Shown piece by piece: positions 41,645-52,968 of a DNA stretch of 64,000 nucleotides. The notes beneath the pieces are model-generated. The model was not told the DNA's origin. It searched no databases and worked only from the letters and a program-made list of their open reading frames with translations. Source of the stretch: Diploptera punctata. Lineage: Eukaryota > Arthropoda > Insecta > Blattodea > Blaberidae. The stretch spans positions 682,001-746,000 of the forward strand of contig JASPKZ010007303.1 of the NCBI GenBank assembly GCA_030220185.1, read 5' to 3'. A program made the position numbers and the translations under genes. The first letter of the stretch is position 1; each line of letters opens with the position of its first letter.

Positions 41645-42795
41645 TTATTCAACTGTTTGTGTGTGAAACCAAATCAAAAGATAGTCAGAATCTAACTTTT
41701 CATTCTACTATTCAACTGTTTGTGTGTGAAACAAAACCAAATGATAGTCAGACGTCTAACTTTTCATTATACTATTCAACTGTTTGTGTGTGAAACAAAA
41801 ACAAAATATAGTCATAAGTCTAACTTCTCATTATACTATTCAACTGTTTGTGTGTGAAACAAAACCAAATGGTAGTCAGACGTCTAACTTTTCATTCTAC
41901 TATTCAACTGTGTGTGAATCAAAACCAAATGGTAGTCAGACGTCTAACTTTTCATTCTACTATTCAACTGTTTGTGTGTGAAACAAAACTAAATGGTAGT
42001 CAGACGTCTAACTTTTCATTATACTATTCAACTGTTTGTGTGTGAAACAAAACCAAATGATAGTCAGACGTCTAACTTTTCATTATACTATTCAACTGTT
42101 TGTGTGTGAAACAAAAACAAAATATAGTCATAAGTCTAACTTCTCATTATACTATTCAACTGTTTGTGTGTGAAACAAAACCAAATGGTAGTCAGACGCC
42201 TAACTTTTCATTCTACTATTCAACTGTGTGTGAATCAAAACCAAATGGTAGTCAGACGTCTAACTTTTCATTCTACTATTCAACTGTTTGTGTGTGAAAC
42301 AAAACTAAATGGTAGTCAGACGTCTAACTTTTCATTATACTATTCAACTGTTTGTGTGTGAAACAAAACCAAATGATAGTCAGACGTCTTACTTTTCATT
42401 ATACTATTCAACTGTTTGTGTGTGAAAAAAAAACAAAATATAGTCATAAGTCTAACTTCTCATTATACTATTCAACTGTTTGTGTGTGAAACAAAACCAA
42501 ATGGTAGTCAGACGTCTAACTTTTCATTCTACTATTCAACTGTTTGTGTGTGAATCAAAACCAAATGGTAGTCAGACGTCTAACTTTTCATTCTACTATT
42601 CAACTGTTTGTGTGTGAAACAAAACTAAATGGTAGTCAGACGTCTAACTTTTCATTATACTATTCAACTGTTTGTGTGTGAAACAAAACCAAATGATAGT
42701 CAGACGTCTAACTTTTCATTATACTATTCAACTGTTTGTGTGTGAAACAAAAACAAAATATAGTCATAAGTCTAACTTCTCATTATACTATGTTG
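41645..42795. repeat. tandem satellite: 18 monomers of ~64 bp in a 5-monomer higher-order period
   Basis: Monomer starts, taken at AACTG, are at 41651, 41714, 41778, 41842, 41906, 41966, 42030, 42094, 42158, 42222, 42282, 42346, 42410, 42474, 42538, 42602, 42666 and 42730. A distinctive monomer (AAATATAGTCATAAGTCTAA) recurs at 41778, 42094, 42410 and 42730, giving periods of 316, 316 and 320. Two monomers are 60 bp because TTTG is missing. Short frames over the array are by-products. Confidence 0.97.
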
Positions 42796-44346
42796 CAATG
42801 TTAATTTTAGTACATAAAAATCCTAGTCCTTGTGATTACAAATGTTTTTATATCTGGTAATATATTGCAATTTCAAAAGTTGCTCTATCCCTTTGCATAA
42901 TATTCGTACTTGAAGTTTCTAGTCGAGATGTGCACTTACATGTAATAAGGAAAATATTGGGTGCATTGGTACCAACATTATTATTAGAGAAGTTGAGTTT
43001 CCTGAGTTAAATGAGTTGTCTCAAACCACCTGATGACTGCAAATGGAGAACGTGATCAGAATACAGGAAACACAATCACTTAACACGCATGTATCCTTGC
43101 CTAGTTGGCACAGGTCTTGGTTATAAAAGTACGCAAACAAGTCTTTCAATTCATTCACAGAAATAGTAAATCAGCTGTGATTGTGGATTCAATGCCACAC
43201 CTTCAGGTGGGTGTTCACTGTGTAGTCACACTTCATATGGGTTTGCTTATAATCACTAAACACCGGATTTCTATGTAGTAGGCTAATACCCTATGAAATA
43301 TGTACACCCAGCAAAAAAAAAAAAAAAAGCGGACTCTTGATCTGGAACATTTCAAGTTTTAACGCGCGATTCATACGAGTAAACTAATTGCACAGAAGAG
43401 CTACAATACGTTTCCCTTCCTCCAAACTCTCAGTACGAGAAATAATGACTAAATTTAAATGTGGAAAAACTTAAGTTTATGAGATTTTAAAACACAAAGA
43501 AAAAATAATAAATGGATGCAAGGAAATGATCAAACGAAGAGGAAAGCAAAATAAATAAATAAACTATCAAATCAAAGGATGTGGACGAAAGTATAGTTAA
43601 TGAGTGGACACCGAAACTGCATTCTTTAATTTCGGGATACAGGCCTAGGAGACATTTTTAACGCTAACAGAACTGTCTGTTTTTTTACGCGTTACCGTCG
43701 AAATCGCTCGTACATAGTATATTTCAGTTTTCAACGACAGCGGAACTACAATTAATCCAAGTACGTAAAAATAACATGCGGTACTCTATAATATAAGATC
43801 GGTTAATATTTTTTTTATAGTGCAGAATTTTGTCTAATGTGGAAAAAAAAAATTGGTCCCATGCGATTTCGCTTTGAACAAGTTTTACTGTATTACGGAA
43901 GCGTTTTACTTGTAAGTTCTCAAAGTTGATCAAAGTGGAAGGTGTTATTCCTGAGAATTCACAAATGTACTATTGTCATTCATTTGAAACCCAAGGTCCA
44001 GACATAAAAGTTGAACACTCACTTGTTTAAGATGCAAATGCACATGTAATTTAACGACTTCAAAGCTCTGAAATTACAGTGTATAACTGCAAGTTTACAT
44101 TCACTAGATCTGCCCGACAATTTATGTACCAGTTTTTCATATGACTCAGTCATTTAACGAGCAGCATTTATTATTACCTCCTTTTATGTACTAGAGATTA
44201 ATAATAATATACCCAATATAATACCCATGTCTAAAAACTTGTAGAAATAACTATAACAAAAGCATAGGCCTATCTATCAAATTTAACATTTTCCAATACT
44301 GTTATTTTAACACAGTTCCAATAATGGATCACATTATATTATAATG
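42796..44346. other. no gene recognised; possible core promoter inside
   Basis: Longest stretch here without a recognised repeat. No frame above ~70 codons and none with a motif. A TATA/Inr pair lies at 43122-43156. Confidence 0.45.
43122..43156 (+). promoter_or_regulatory. candidate TATA + initiator core promoter
   Basis: TATAAAAG at 43122-43129 and TCATTC (arthropod Inr consensus TCAKTY) at 43151-43156; the Inr A is 31 bases after the first T of TATA, the usual spacing. No coding exon can be tied to it, and such pairs also arise by chance in AT-rich DNA. Confidence 0.25.
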
Positions 44347-44500
44347 ATATTGTGAAAAAAAATTAATGTCTGAACCAGGAATCGAACCGTGAACCTCTCC
44401 TTCGTCTAGAATGGTGTGGTGGACTGCACACTCCTACGGAGAAGGAGAGGTCCACGGTTCGATTCCTGTTTCAGACATTAATTTTTCTTTTCACAATATA
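44347..44500. repeat. short foldback with tRNA-like arms
   Basis: The left arm (44347 to about 44406) is the reverse complement of the right arm (about 44436 to 44500), from ATATTGTGAAAA at the outside through ATTAATGTCTGAA to GGTTCGATTCCTG. Both arms hold a pol III B-box-like GGTTCGATTCC, one on each strand. The plus unit (about 44395-44475) has GTCT/AGAC ends and an A-box-like TGGTGTGGTGG with one mismatch, but its T stem pairs poorly. Confidence 0.75.
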
Positions 44501-44667
44501 ATACTGTCTATCAAAGACATTTGTAGGATTTGACCTCCAAATCGATTCCATGGAGGAAGGAAAGGCAACCATCCAGGATATTTAACAAGACCTTTGAATT
44601 AAAAAAAATATACTAATCATATAACAGCAGTAGTAGCAAAATAGGATAAATATATACTGATTGTATA

Positions 44668-44985
44668 TTATTACAGAGGCTTGGCACAGTGTTACAAAAC
44701 TGGCGCTGGTTCGAGTCCCCATGAGGGAACAAATTTTCTCATCGAATTTTGGCCAGTATGGGACTGGTGCCCACCCAGCATCATGAGGCATTTGGGTAGC
44801 TACAATAAGTAGCGACTCCAGGTTGAGAAGACCAGCTATAACGACTCGAGGACCCGACATGCTGACCACATGTCACCCCTACACTGGCTCGATGATCGTC
44901 TACCTCTGTGATTAACACATGCGGATGTGAGGCCGACTGGTAGGCCAAGGGCCTTCAAGACCTGTCGCGCTTGGGGTTTTATACT
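44668..44985 (+). mobile_element. SINE-2, A-box end degenerate
   Basis: CTTGGCACAGTGTTACAAAACTGG, B box GGTTCGAGTCCCC, full body to CTGTCGCGCTTGGGG. Confidence 0.85.
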
Positions 44986-45120
44986 ATTAGAACTATCAAT
45001 GCATGCATTACATCAGTCACATGTTCACTTGGAGTACATTACCTTGCCAGACAAATAGTAGATTTGAAACTGTTTTAAACAAAACAACGATTAATATTTT
45101 GATCCATGACCTCCAAGAAT

Positions 45121-45882
45121 TCATTATCATAAGTAATGCCACGAGTGATTTCCAAATTATCGATAAATTCACGACTCACGAAGTGAGGAGTAAATTTATC
45201 TAGAAAATTTGGAAATCAAGAGTGACATTTGTTAGGACTATTTAACGAATAAAATTAAGCTGTTTACTCACAAATCATTATTTAACTATAGTTATTTTAA
45301 AATATTTATATATTTAATGTAAACGGCGATGTTTGAAAACAAATGAGAAGCGATAGGTACGCTTCATCTGCTTCTTTTGTTTATCACTGCAACCAGATCA
45401 TACTATTTATTGCCAAAGGAACGCAATATTGTAAGAATGCTCTCTAGTGGAGAAAAAATGAAACACATCAAACTGTATATTAATTCATTTCTGATGTCAT
45501 ATGATGTAAATATGACAATTATATTTTTTCTGGATTGTTACCTGGGAAAAAAAATACATGTAAGAAAGCGCAAACAGTGGTTTCTTTTTTTTATGGTATA
45601 ATCAATTGCTACAAATGTTTTTATATTAACTCCCGCATGCGGCATGTGTTGACATTCATGCAGTATATATACAATCTGGTAGCCGTATTTCTCACAGGCT
45701 CAGTCACTGCAAAATAATGGTCAGACCTGTTCAGAATATTAAAAAGGAGGAGCTTTCTTTAATATGGTAATTATAACACTGATAAATATTTCGTGAAACA
45801 CGTCATCTGAATGGTCGTAAAACAGAAATCATTGAAACGTGATTGGTCATTGAGTCCCATTTGGGGCTTGAGTTAAATAGTC
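45121..45882 (+). repeat. R2 element, long version
   Basis: ATTATCATAAGTAATGCC to GAGTTAAATAGTC; about 760 bp, with the middle section (CAGATCATACTATTTATTGC..) that is shorter in other copies. Frames of 60-74 codons here recur at 56159 but lack synonymous-type variation. Confidence 0.9.
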
Positions 45883-45904
45883 CATGTAATTTCTCTCTCA
45901 AGGA

Positions 45905-46145
45905 GTGGCCCGTGCGATCCATTTGTAAATAGCCTACTTCTGTTTTGTGTTATGTATTCTATACTCTGTTTTCTGTTAACATTAGCTAGTATTAGATCAC
46001 ATCACCATTGTCTTTTGTTTAATCTATATATTGATAATATTTTTAAATTGTAATAAGTATGTAATTGTTGTATAATTTTACTATTCACTGGTTGAGTGGA
46101 AGAGAAGGCCTTACGACCTTAACTCTGCCAGCTAAAATAACGCAT
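45905..46145 (+). mobile_element. LINE-I 3' untranslated end
   Basis: CCCGTGCGATCC, then GCTAGTATTAGATCA and the self-complementary GGTTGAGTGGAAGAGAAGGCC/TTAACTCTGCC end. Same order as at 51240-51470. Confidence 0.75.
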
Positions 46146-46394
46146 TATTATTTATTATTACTAAATTCTTACTACCACTTCTACTACTGCTGCTACCCCA
46201 GCTGCTACTGTTACATCTGCTGGTGCTGTTGCTACTGCTGCTACTACAGCTAGGAGTTCAGAAAAAGGCGAGCGGGGCATGAATCCCCGGTGAACACGGT
46301 TCTACGTATTGAACTATATCAATCATTCACAAATCTTCATGCTTGTGCAAGTTATATATGCACCCTCTGTAAATCAGACCGCATAACTCCAATA

Positions 46395-46825
46395 TTTGAA
46401 ATGTTGTCTTGACTCCGATTGGAAGACAAGCGGAAGATACATTGTCTCTGCTTCTTACACAACACTTTGTCCACCTCATCACGTCTCTATATTTTTACTC
46501 GCTTTCATTCGCTATCCTCCCACCATAACTTAAATACACGATCGAGAGAAAAATTTAATTTTAGCGGTTCCTCTACATCGAACATCTCACGATTCCTTAC
46601 CCTTCCTTGTTTCAGCCACCCGACTCTGGAATTCCCTCCCCTCGCACATCAAGGACTGCCCGACTCAAACACAGTTTAAAAAGAACCTCATTTCATATTT
46701 CCTTAGACAATATAATATATAACCGTGTTTCCATGTATACTTTTATTATTCCTTTATATTTTAAACTTCCTTTACCAAGCCATTTGCTTAATCTAATTAC
46801 AGGTTATTATTTTTGTTATTAAAGA
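46395..46825 (+). mobile_element. LINE C-terminal region (LWNSLP type)
   Basis: Across frames: LILAVPLHRTSHDSL, FLVSATRLWNSLPSHIKDC and QTQFKKNLISYF before a stop. The S-x-R-LWNSLP-x-I-x(n)-FK pattern marks the tail of several LINE clades whose RT ends differently from LINE-A to LINE-H. Confidence 0.72.
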
Positions 46826-47435
46826 TATCTACAGAAAAAAAAATGGCATTTCAAGGTGTAGATCCTGTCAGAAGTAAAATTGTACTGGACAATAAAATTT
46901 TGGAGCAGGTGAATAATTTTTACATTCTAGGATGCAATATCTCATATGAAGAAGAAAAGGATGTATGCAAAAATATCTAAATTTTTAAGAATTTTAGGGT
47001 TAATAAATTCTATCTTCAAGCCACAGTTAGTCCAAAAGCATTCAAGACTGAAAATGTATAAAACACTGGCTCTTCCAACTCTTTTGTATGGTAGCGAAGT
47101 ATGGACGTTGAAACAGAAGGATATACAGAGACTTAGATCTGCTGAAATGAGATTTCTCGGAGGACTGCAGGATACACACTACTAGATCACAAAAAAATGA
47201 AGACATCTTAGAAGAATTACACATGGAATCTTTAGAAAACAAAATTTCTGATTATAAGTCAAGATGGATACAACATGTTCATCGAATGGAAGATCACAGA
47301 ATACCCAAACTAATGTTAAGATATCAACCTGCAGGAAGAAGAAGACCAGGACGTCCACTCAAAAGATTTCTGGATGGTGTTTCTCTTGAGGCCGAAACAG
47401 GTCAACAAATGGCCTAAATTCGTGAATGTACTATG
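46826..47435 (+). mobile_element. LINE-O 3' region
   Basis: KMAFQGVDPVRSKIVLDNKI and NNFYILGCNISYEEEKD, then KMYKTLALPTLLYGSEVWTL and RLRSAEMRFLGGLQD (46946-47185), then RWIQHVHRMEDHRIPKLMLR with GRRRPGRPLKRFLDGV (47223-47417). Ends in a GATGATGAT tail leading into ATT repeats. Three frames; pseudogene. Confidence 0.88.
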
Positions 47436-47439
47436 ATGA

Positions 47440-47645
47440 TGATATTATAATTATTATTATTTATTATTATCATTATTATTATTATTACTATTATTATTAT
47501 TATTATTATTGTGTATCCTATATCTATTATGTATGATTAATCAACATGTAGATAATTCTTATTGTATGTATAATTTAACCCTGGCGAAGTGGAAGAGAAG
47601 ACCTTACGGTCTTAACTCCATTAGGTAAAATAAACAAATAAAAAT
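47440..47645 (+). mobile_element. (ATT)n then LINE-I-like 3' tail
   Basis: Microsatellite to about 47511, then GTATAATTTAACCCTGGCGAAG, GAAGAGAAGACC and CTTAACTCCATTAGGTAAAATAAA. Confidence 0.65.
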
Positions 47646-48782
47646 AAAACCTTGTGCTCTTTTCTTGCACATTCATGTTATGAAGCCATGTCCTGCGGTT
47701 AGTAATATTGTTTTATTTTCATTACAGTGTTTTATAACGATTGTGTTTGAACACTTTTGAAATTCATATTAAGACACCGTTGTGGTTATGTAATAAGATG
47801 TTAATTATGTAATTAACATCTGATTGTATTTATTCGTCCAGAAACGCAACTAATATTTTCTGGACACATAGTAGGCCTACTCAGATATATGTGATGATTC
47901 TAGTATTACATCATGCAAATTTACGGTCGCCATCTCGTCAGGTCGTAGCTGTATTACTACCATTACTACTTCTACTACTACTACTACTACTCCTTCTACT
48001 AATTACAAGGTAGGATGAGTAAATAATATGGTTCTCAACTTTGTGCCATGTTTCTTCTGGCTCAGTGCATTGAGTAATATGTTCAATGCATACTACAAAA
48101 AATACTGTAAAACAAAGGATGTGGGAATTACAAAGAGGAAGGAACTTGAAAGGTGTCGAGGAACAAATAGAAAATAATAGGGAACTAAATGTAAGACTGT
48201 AGAGCGCTGATCTCCATAGGAAGGCGGAGTATTTTTGGATATCAATTTTCTTCTTGATGGACATATAGGAAATATGATCTCCTAGAATGCTTCATAAATA
48301 AATCACAGGGTTCCCAATTAACAGATAATAATATGCATAACACTTCTGAACATAAATAAATAGCAGCCTATTTATCACTTCCCACTAAGAAGACAGGATA
48401 CTATAAAGATGCATACATGTATACTGACTTACAGTTGTTTATTTTAATATTCAGTCCTTTAGTTTTTTTAAATGTTTTGCACTTTTTTTAATATATGTAT
48501 TTAAATATCACATACCATTTCATTTTAAAGTAATGCAGTTAAAAATCATGTATCAAGATTAATAAAATTACTCATAAGTAGAAATGAAAAATAATACGTT
48601 ATCTACTTTACATTGAAATTCACAAGCATTAAATTTTTCCAATATTAATGGAAATTGTAGTCTTTACGTGAAAAAAGAAATGAATGTTGGATAGCCGTAG
48701 GCTAAGATATAGCAATACATTTTATAGATATTGCTGGGGGCATCTTAAAAATTAGAATGATGAATCTTCTTGGTGATGAACA
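47646..48782. other. no recognisable feature
   Basis: AT-rich. The minus frame 47938-48264 starts in (TAC/TAG) repeats and has no motif. Confidence 0.45.
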
Positions 48783-48990
48783 TTATTCAGTTAAAAACAC
48801 TATCCAATCACCAAAACAGTTAAGAAAAACAACTCAACGCGTTTCGGCTACTTCATAGCCATTATCAAGACTGAACCTAGTAGAAGATTGGGCTCAGTCT
48901 TGATAATGGCTATGTAGTTGCCGAAACATGTTGATTTGTTGTTTTTAACTGTTTTGGTAATTGGAGAGTGTTTTTAACTGAATAATTGTG
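48783..48990. repeat. foldback with hammerhead-like core
   Basis: Left arm 48783 to about 48875, right arm about 48895 to 48990, ~85% complementary: ATTATTCAGTTAAAAACACT outside, AACTGTTTTGG, then GCGTTTCGG.CTACTTCATAG inside. The reverse-oriented left arm reads CTTGATAATGGC, loop, GCCGAAACGCG. Confidence 0.85.
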
Positions 48991-49193
48991 AATCTGTTGA
49001 CGAGATGCTCCAAAAGAATGACATAAAATTTAACATTTTATTTTATTATGAAATGTTAAAGATACTGTAGTCTGTGAGGATTTAATTGTTCGGTCGTTTT
49101 AAGAGAGAGAAGTAGTATGGTCGGTTTAAGAAAGAGAAGGGCACTCACCTTTCCCTCCGTCACAATATGCCTGAGGGAAGATCAAAAGCATTG

Positions 49194-49546
49194 AATCCAT
49201 CCATAGTAATTCTGCCCGAAGGCACGTCCTTCACTGCAATCATAGCATTTTCATGCTATGCTTGCAGCTTTACTAGGGAATTGTGTAGGTGTGGTAGCTT
49301 CCCGTTGCTTTCCACACCGGTGAAGGATGATAATGGTAAGGATGATAATGGTAAGGATGATAATGATAAGGATGATGGCCATATGATTTCGGGGACCGTT
49401 TGGGCCTTAAAGTTTTCCTGACATTTGTCTTACAGGTGAGGAAAAACCTCGATAAAAACCTCACCAGAAAAACTGCCCCGACCGGGGATCGAACCCGGGC
49501 CCGCTGCGTGACAAGGCAGCACGCTACCTCGAGACCACAGCGGTGC
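49194..49546 (-). mobile_element. SINE-3 with expanded GATAATGGTAAG tract
   Basis: Complete; head at the right (CGCTGTGGTCTCGAGGTAGC, B box GGTTCGATCCCCG). The GAT-rich interior has become a repeated GATAATGGTAAG unit. Confidence 0.92.
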
Positions 49547-49779
49547 ATAATAACCACGCGCTGGAATATGTTAGGATAGTGGGGGTGAAAACACCCTAGT
49601 ATTTCCAAAAAAATTGACGAAAGATTACGATTGACCATAAAAGTTGTTGTGAATATTGTTAGACAAAGACGGCATTCAAGGTTAGAAGAGGATAGTAGAA
49701 ACCATGGCAACTAAATCCCTACAGCGTACATACATTATAAAATGATGAATATAATCAATTATAAGAAATAGATAGATAG

Positions 49780-50110
49780 ATCATCGGTTGATTAATTCCT
49801 AATAGCCAATTTTGTCGGTCCATCTAATCTCCTGGTTGTAGATGTTTATCCTTCATGTATAAATATATTCCTTGACTACAGGAAGTTTTATGTTTTCCTC
49901 TGCCTCGATCTTCCCTCAGGTTTCCATTACAAAACACATTTTGGTAGCCGATCCTTTTCCATTCGTTAGACATGTCCGTACCATCTTAATGGCTGAGTTT
50001 TAATACGTATAATCTAAAATAGTGTCTTCAATCTTCATTTGATCCCTTATAACTGAGTTTCTAAGAGTCTATAAGAAATGCATACTAAAAAAATACTAAG
50101 AAATATGAAA
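49780..50110 (-). mobile_element. LINE-P 3' region, decayed
   Basis: The minus frame shows LKTQPLRWYGHV, RMEKDRLPKCVL and KPEGRSRQRKT separated by stops: the LRWYGHVxRM and GRSRxR blocks of a LINE tail. Confidence 0.7.
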
Positions 50111-50534
50111 TGTTGTCGCCGGCGGACATTAAAAACATCCGTCTTTACAGATAGAACAAATTAGCACATAGCCCTATGTATCGGTCAAGAATAAGGATTA
50201 TGAATCCAAACTAATTTGTAAGTTTTCTTATACTGAGGTATCGAAATAAATTATCTCTTATTCTATGATAATATTTAATGTGTAAATTAGCCAAACGCTT
50301 CCATATTTTACATTCGCTTCTATTATCTACGGGACCACTAGTATAATTACAATAGTTCCTTTCATGAAGATAAATTTAGTTTTAAACCATCCCTAATGGC
50401 ATCTTAATATCAGACAGTGGTCTTTTTTTTCTTTATATTGTTTACAATAAACAAAATGAGACGAATTTGACCAACCCTATTTACTGGAAGAGTAGTTATA
50501 CTTTGACTCATTATATACCAGCTATCAACTCCAT

Positions 50535-50640
50535 TCTTCTTCTTCTTCTTCCTTTCAAGCGATAGACCTAGCGGTCTATTACGGTCTCAATCCAACGTTT
50601 GAAGGGTCTGCCCAATGATGTCTTGCCTGGTGGCTAGTAA
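50535..50640 (-). mobile_element. LINE 3'-end fragment
   Basis: TTCTTCTTCTTCC then AAGCGATAGACCTAGCGG and GGTCTGCCCAATGATG; the inverse of an AAGAAG-tailed LINE end. Family not otherwise present. Confidence 0.5.
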
Positions 50641-51239
50641 TTTAAGATTTGACGTGGTATTCAACTTCATTCGAAACATAATTCCTCAATATTTGCAAGG
50701 TGAGAGAGCACGTGTATGAGTTCTTGAGCGAAAATGTTCACGTCATGTGCATCTTCCATCCCTCCCTTGAGAACAGTGGTGGTTATTGTTCATGTAAACA
50801 AATTGTATTATACAAGAATAAAATGATGCGTTAATTTGTAATAACGCTTATAACAATTATACTACTTTTTAATTTATTTTTGTTATTATTAAAGACAAAC
50901 CTGTGTATTTTGCTGTTACGTGTTCATTATAACATATTACGCCAAAAATATGAAATAATTTTATATTTTCGATAAAGATAATTCTATCAATAGGACCGCC
51001 TTAATTCTTAATTTATATAAGTAACCTAATGAAAATATGTTTGAGAAAATATTAGGACTAATGGAATATTTTTCTTTCTCCTACGTTATTATTGCTCTCG
51101 TTCCATTTCTTCAGTTTTTGGAGATTCGTGAATTTTAGTATTCTTATATTATTATTATACTATTATTATCATTATTAGTATAGCCTACTATATAGAGCAT
51201 TCCATTAATAATAATCTAGAAAGCTACTTACTTTATTTT
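50641..51239. other. no recognisable feature
   Basis: AT-rich unassigned sequence. Confidence 0.45.
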
Positions 51240-51475
51240 ATATCAATCTAATTTTATTATATTATATGTTTTTGGTTAGTATTAGCTAGTATTAGATCAT
51301 ATCATTGTATTTTGTTTAATCTGTACTTTAATAATAGGCCCTATCTTAAAATTGTAATAATATGTAGGCCTATGTAATTTTTGTATAATTCTACTATTCG
51401 CTGGTTGAGTGGAAGAGAAGGCCTTATGGCCTTAACTCTGCCAGCTAAAATAAAGTATTATTATTATTATTATAG
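51240..51475 (+). mobile_element. LINE-I 3' untranslated end with (ATT)n tail
   Basis: GTTAGTATTAGCTAGTATTA, then GGTTGAGTGGAAGAGAAGGCC..CTTAACTCTGCC and AATAAAGTATTATTATTATT. Confidence 0.78.
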
Positions 51476-51977
51476 AATACAGGCAGGTGTCCATATAGCA
51501 AATACCATACAATGTTGACTATAACTGGCTGTATCACACCTGTACTGTGCTGGTTCCCGGCTAAGCCTATGGGCTCGTGGACAAATTGTGGGGTCACCAG
51601 GAGATGAGCACCTGGATGTACTAAAGTGTCACACTGTGGGGCTTGAAGATTCAAGCCCTAGCCGGTCTCACAACGGCTGCGTCCCTGGAGGTAGAACAGG
51701 GGACGGTGAATCTGCGACAGCAGTCCTCCCGGCTAGGCTCGAGGAGCCCGTGGACCAACTGTAGGGTTATCAGGATTGAGCAACCTGACGTACTATGTAG
51801 CTCAGCAATTTCCATGAAGTTGCGACTCCAACACCTTCTCCCTGAGGTATTGGTTTTATTGCCCAGAACCTTGAATGTGGACGCGATAGTTAAGGGAGGA
51901 CAAGTATCTGGGACTTGGGAGTATGGTATCTGACCGAGGTACCCCAAGGGGTGGAGGCATGGGCCAGATGTATCACA
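51476..51977. other. GC-richer unassigned block with internal near-duplication
   Basis: TTCCCGGCTAAGCCTATGGG, CTCGTGGACAAATTGTGGGG near 51552 resembles CTCCCGGCTAGGCTCGAGGA, GCCCGTGGACCAACTGTAGG near 51727. Open frames (51643-51933 plus, 51651-52016 minus) follow from the composition; no motif. It could be a LINE 5' region. Confidence 0.4.
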
Positions 51978-52050
51978 CTCGTAGCATGGCCGCGCTGACA
52001 TAAGCTCTCCACCCATCCCTATCCCGAGCTAATATTTGCCAATCGTCTGC
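51978..52050 (-). mobile_element. LINE-A 3' fragment
   Basis: GGCCGCGCTGACATAAGCTC, CATCCCTATCCCGAGCTAAT. Confidence 0.75.
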
Positions 52051-52374
52051 AAGGAACAAGTCCTCCTGAAGGGAGGTCCTGAATCTGAAGATTTTCAGGC
52101 TCATAAAATAACCACAAGCCTGAAAAAATGTCTGTGCAAAATTTACCAATCCAGTAATACCTTAGTTACCCATATATGTCTCATTGAGGCGATAGGCCGA
52201 CCTCCTATCACTCTCTGACATCTATAGATGGATAATTGAGTGCTACTAAATTAACTTGGTCAATAAATTCCCATTAGGAAGAGCTCTGTAATCCAGTCAT
52301 AGGAAAGGAAGGGACTTAAGAAGGAGAAGAATAAAGAACCGTAAATTGGAATATGATAGACTTGTTGATTAAAT

Positions 52375-52968
52375 GGGTTGCGAGGTTGGGAAGTGGGTTT
52401 TCACAGAATCGAGGGAAATGTTTAAAACCGAGCGACAGCTAGGTTTTTAATTTCCGAGATTCTGTAAAACACTTCACAAACGTGCGTTGTGCATTATTTT
52501 TTTGCGCCATGGTGTTTTCAAAATAATAAATAATAGTAAAATAATAGCATGTTTGTTGGAAATATTTGCGTTCATTATAAACAACTCACTAACGTAACAG
52601 TGTGGCCAATATTTATTAGTTGAAACTACAGGAGGCCGTGACAGCAATAAATGTTAAAATGGCGGCAAGTACGTAGGCCTATCTATTGTATTATATTGCT
52701 TCAAATAAAGTTCAGTTCATTTAAAATGCAGTGATTTGTTTCGTATAATGTATATTAACACTATCTTTTGGATATATTTCTGTATATACATTATAGGTAG
52801 TATACATAGAGGGCACGCGATTTGCAATATGTAATATTACAGTATAGTTATTTTATTACAGTATAGTTATTTAGGTTGGCAACCCCGAAATGTAGGAAGT
52901 TGAGCTTTCAATCATGGTCGCCATTGCTGTAAGTACGACAAAACGCACAATCGCGCAAAAACAATACT
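52375..52968 (-). repeat. R1 repeat copy 3
   Basis: Inverse of 11437-12010. At 52845-52875 the block ATTACAGTATAGTTATT is tandemly doubled, exactly where copy 1 carries the LINE-A insertion. Confidence 0.78.

Noticed and set aside
41645..42795. Regular repeats looking like a CRISPR array
   Set aside because: There are no unique spacers; the whole 64-bp unit repeats and the context is a eukaryotic genome. It is a satellite.
41784..42860. Several 62-65-codon frames starting MCVKQ
   Set aside because: They are periodic by-products of the satellite, each a re-reading of the same monomers.
45377..45717. 60-74-codon frames conserved between two R2 copies (45377 and 56159)
   Set aside because: Conservation is explained by the DNA repeat itself; single-base differences fall evenly over codon positions and other R2 copies are broken.
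49273..49710. 145-codon minus ORF ending in His/Tyr/Pro repeats
   Set aside because: Made of SINE-3 with its GAT-type tract plus flank; similar frames appear in every SINE-3 copy.
51643..52016. Open frames of 96 and 121 codons on opposite strands
   Set aside because: Both follow from the higher G+C and lack motifs; overlapping antisense frames of this kind are expected by composition.
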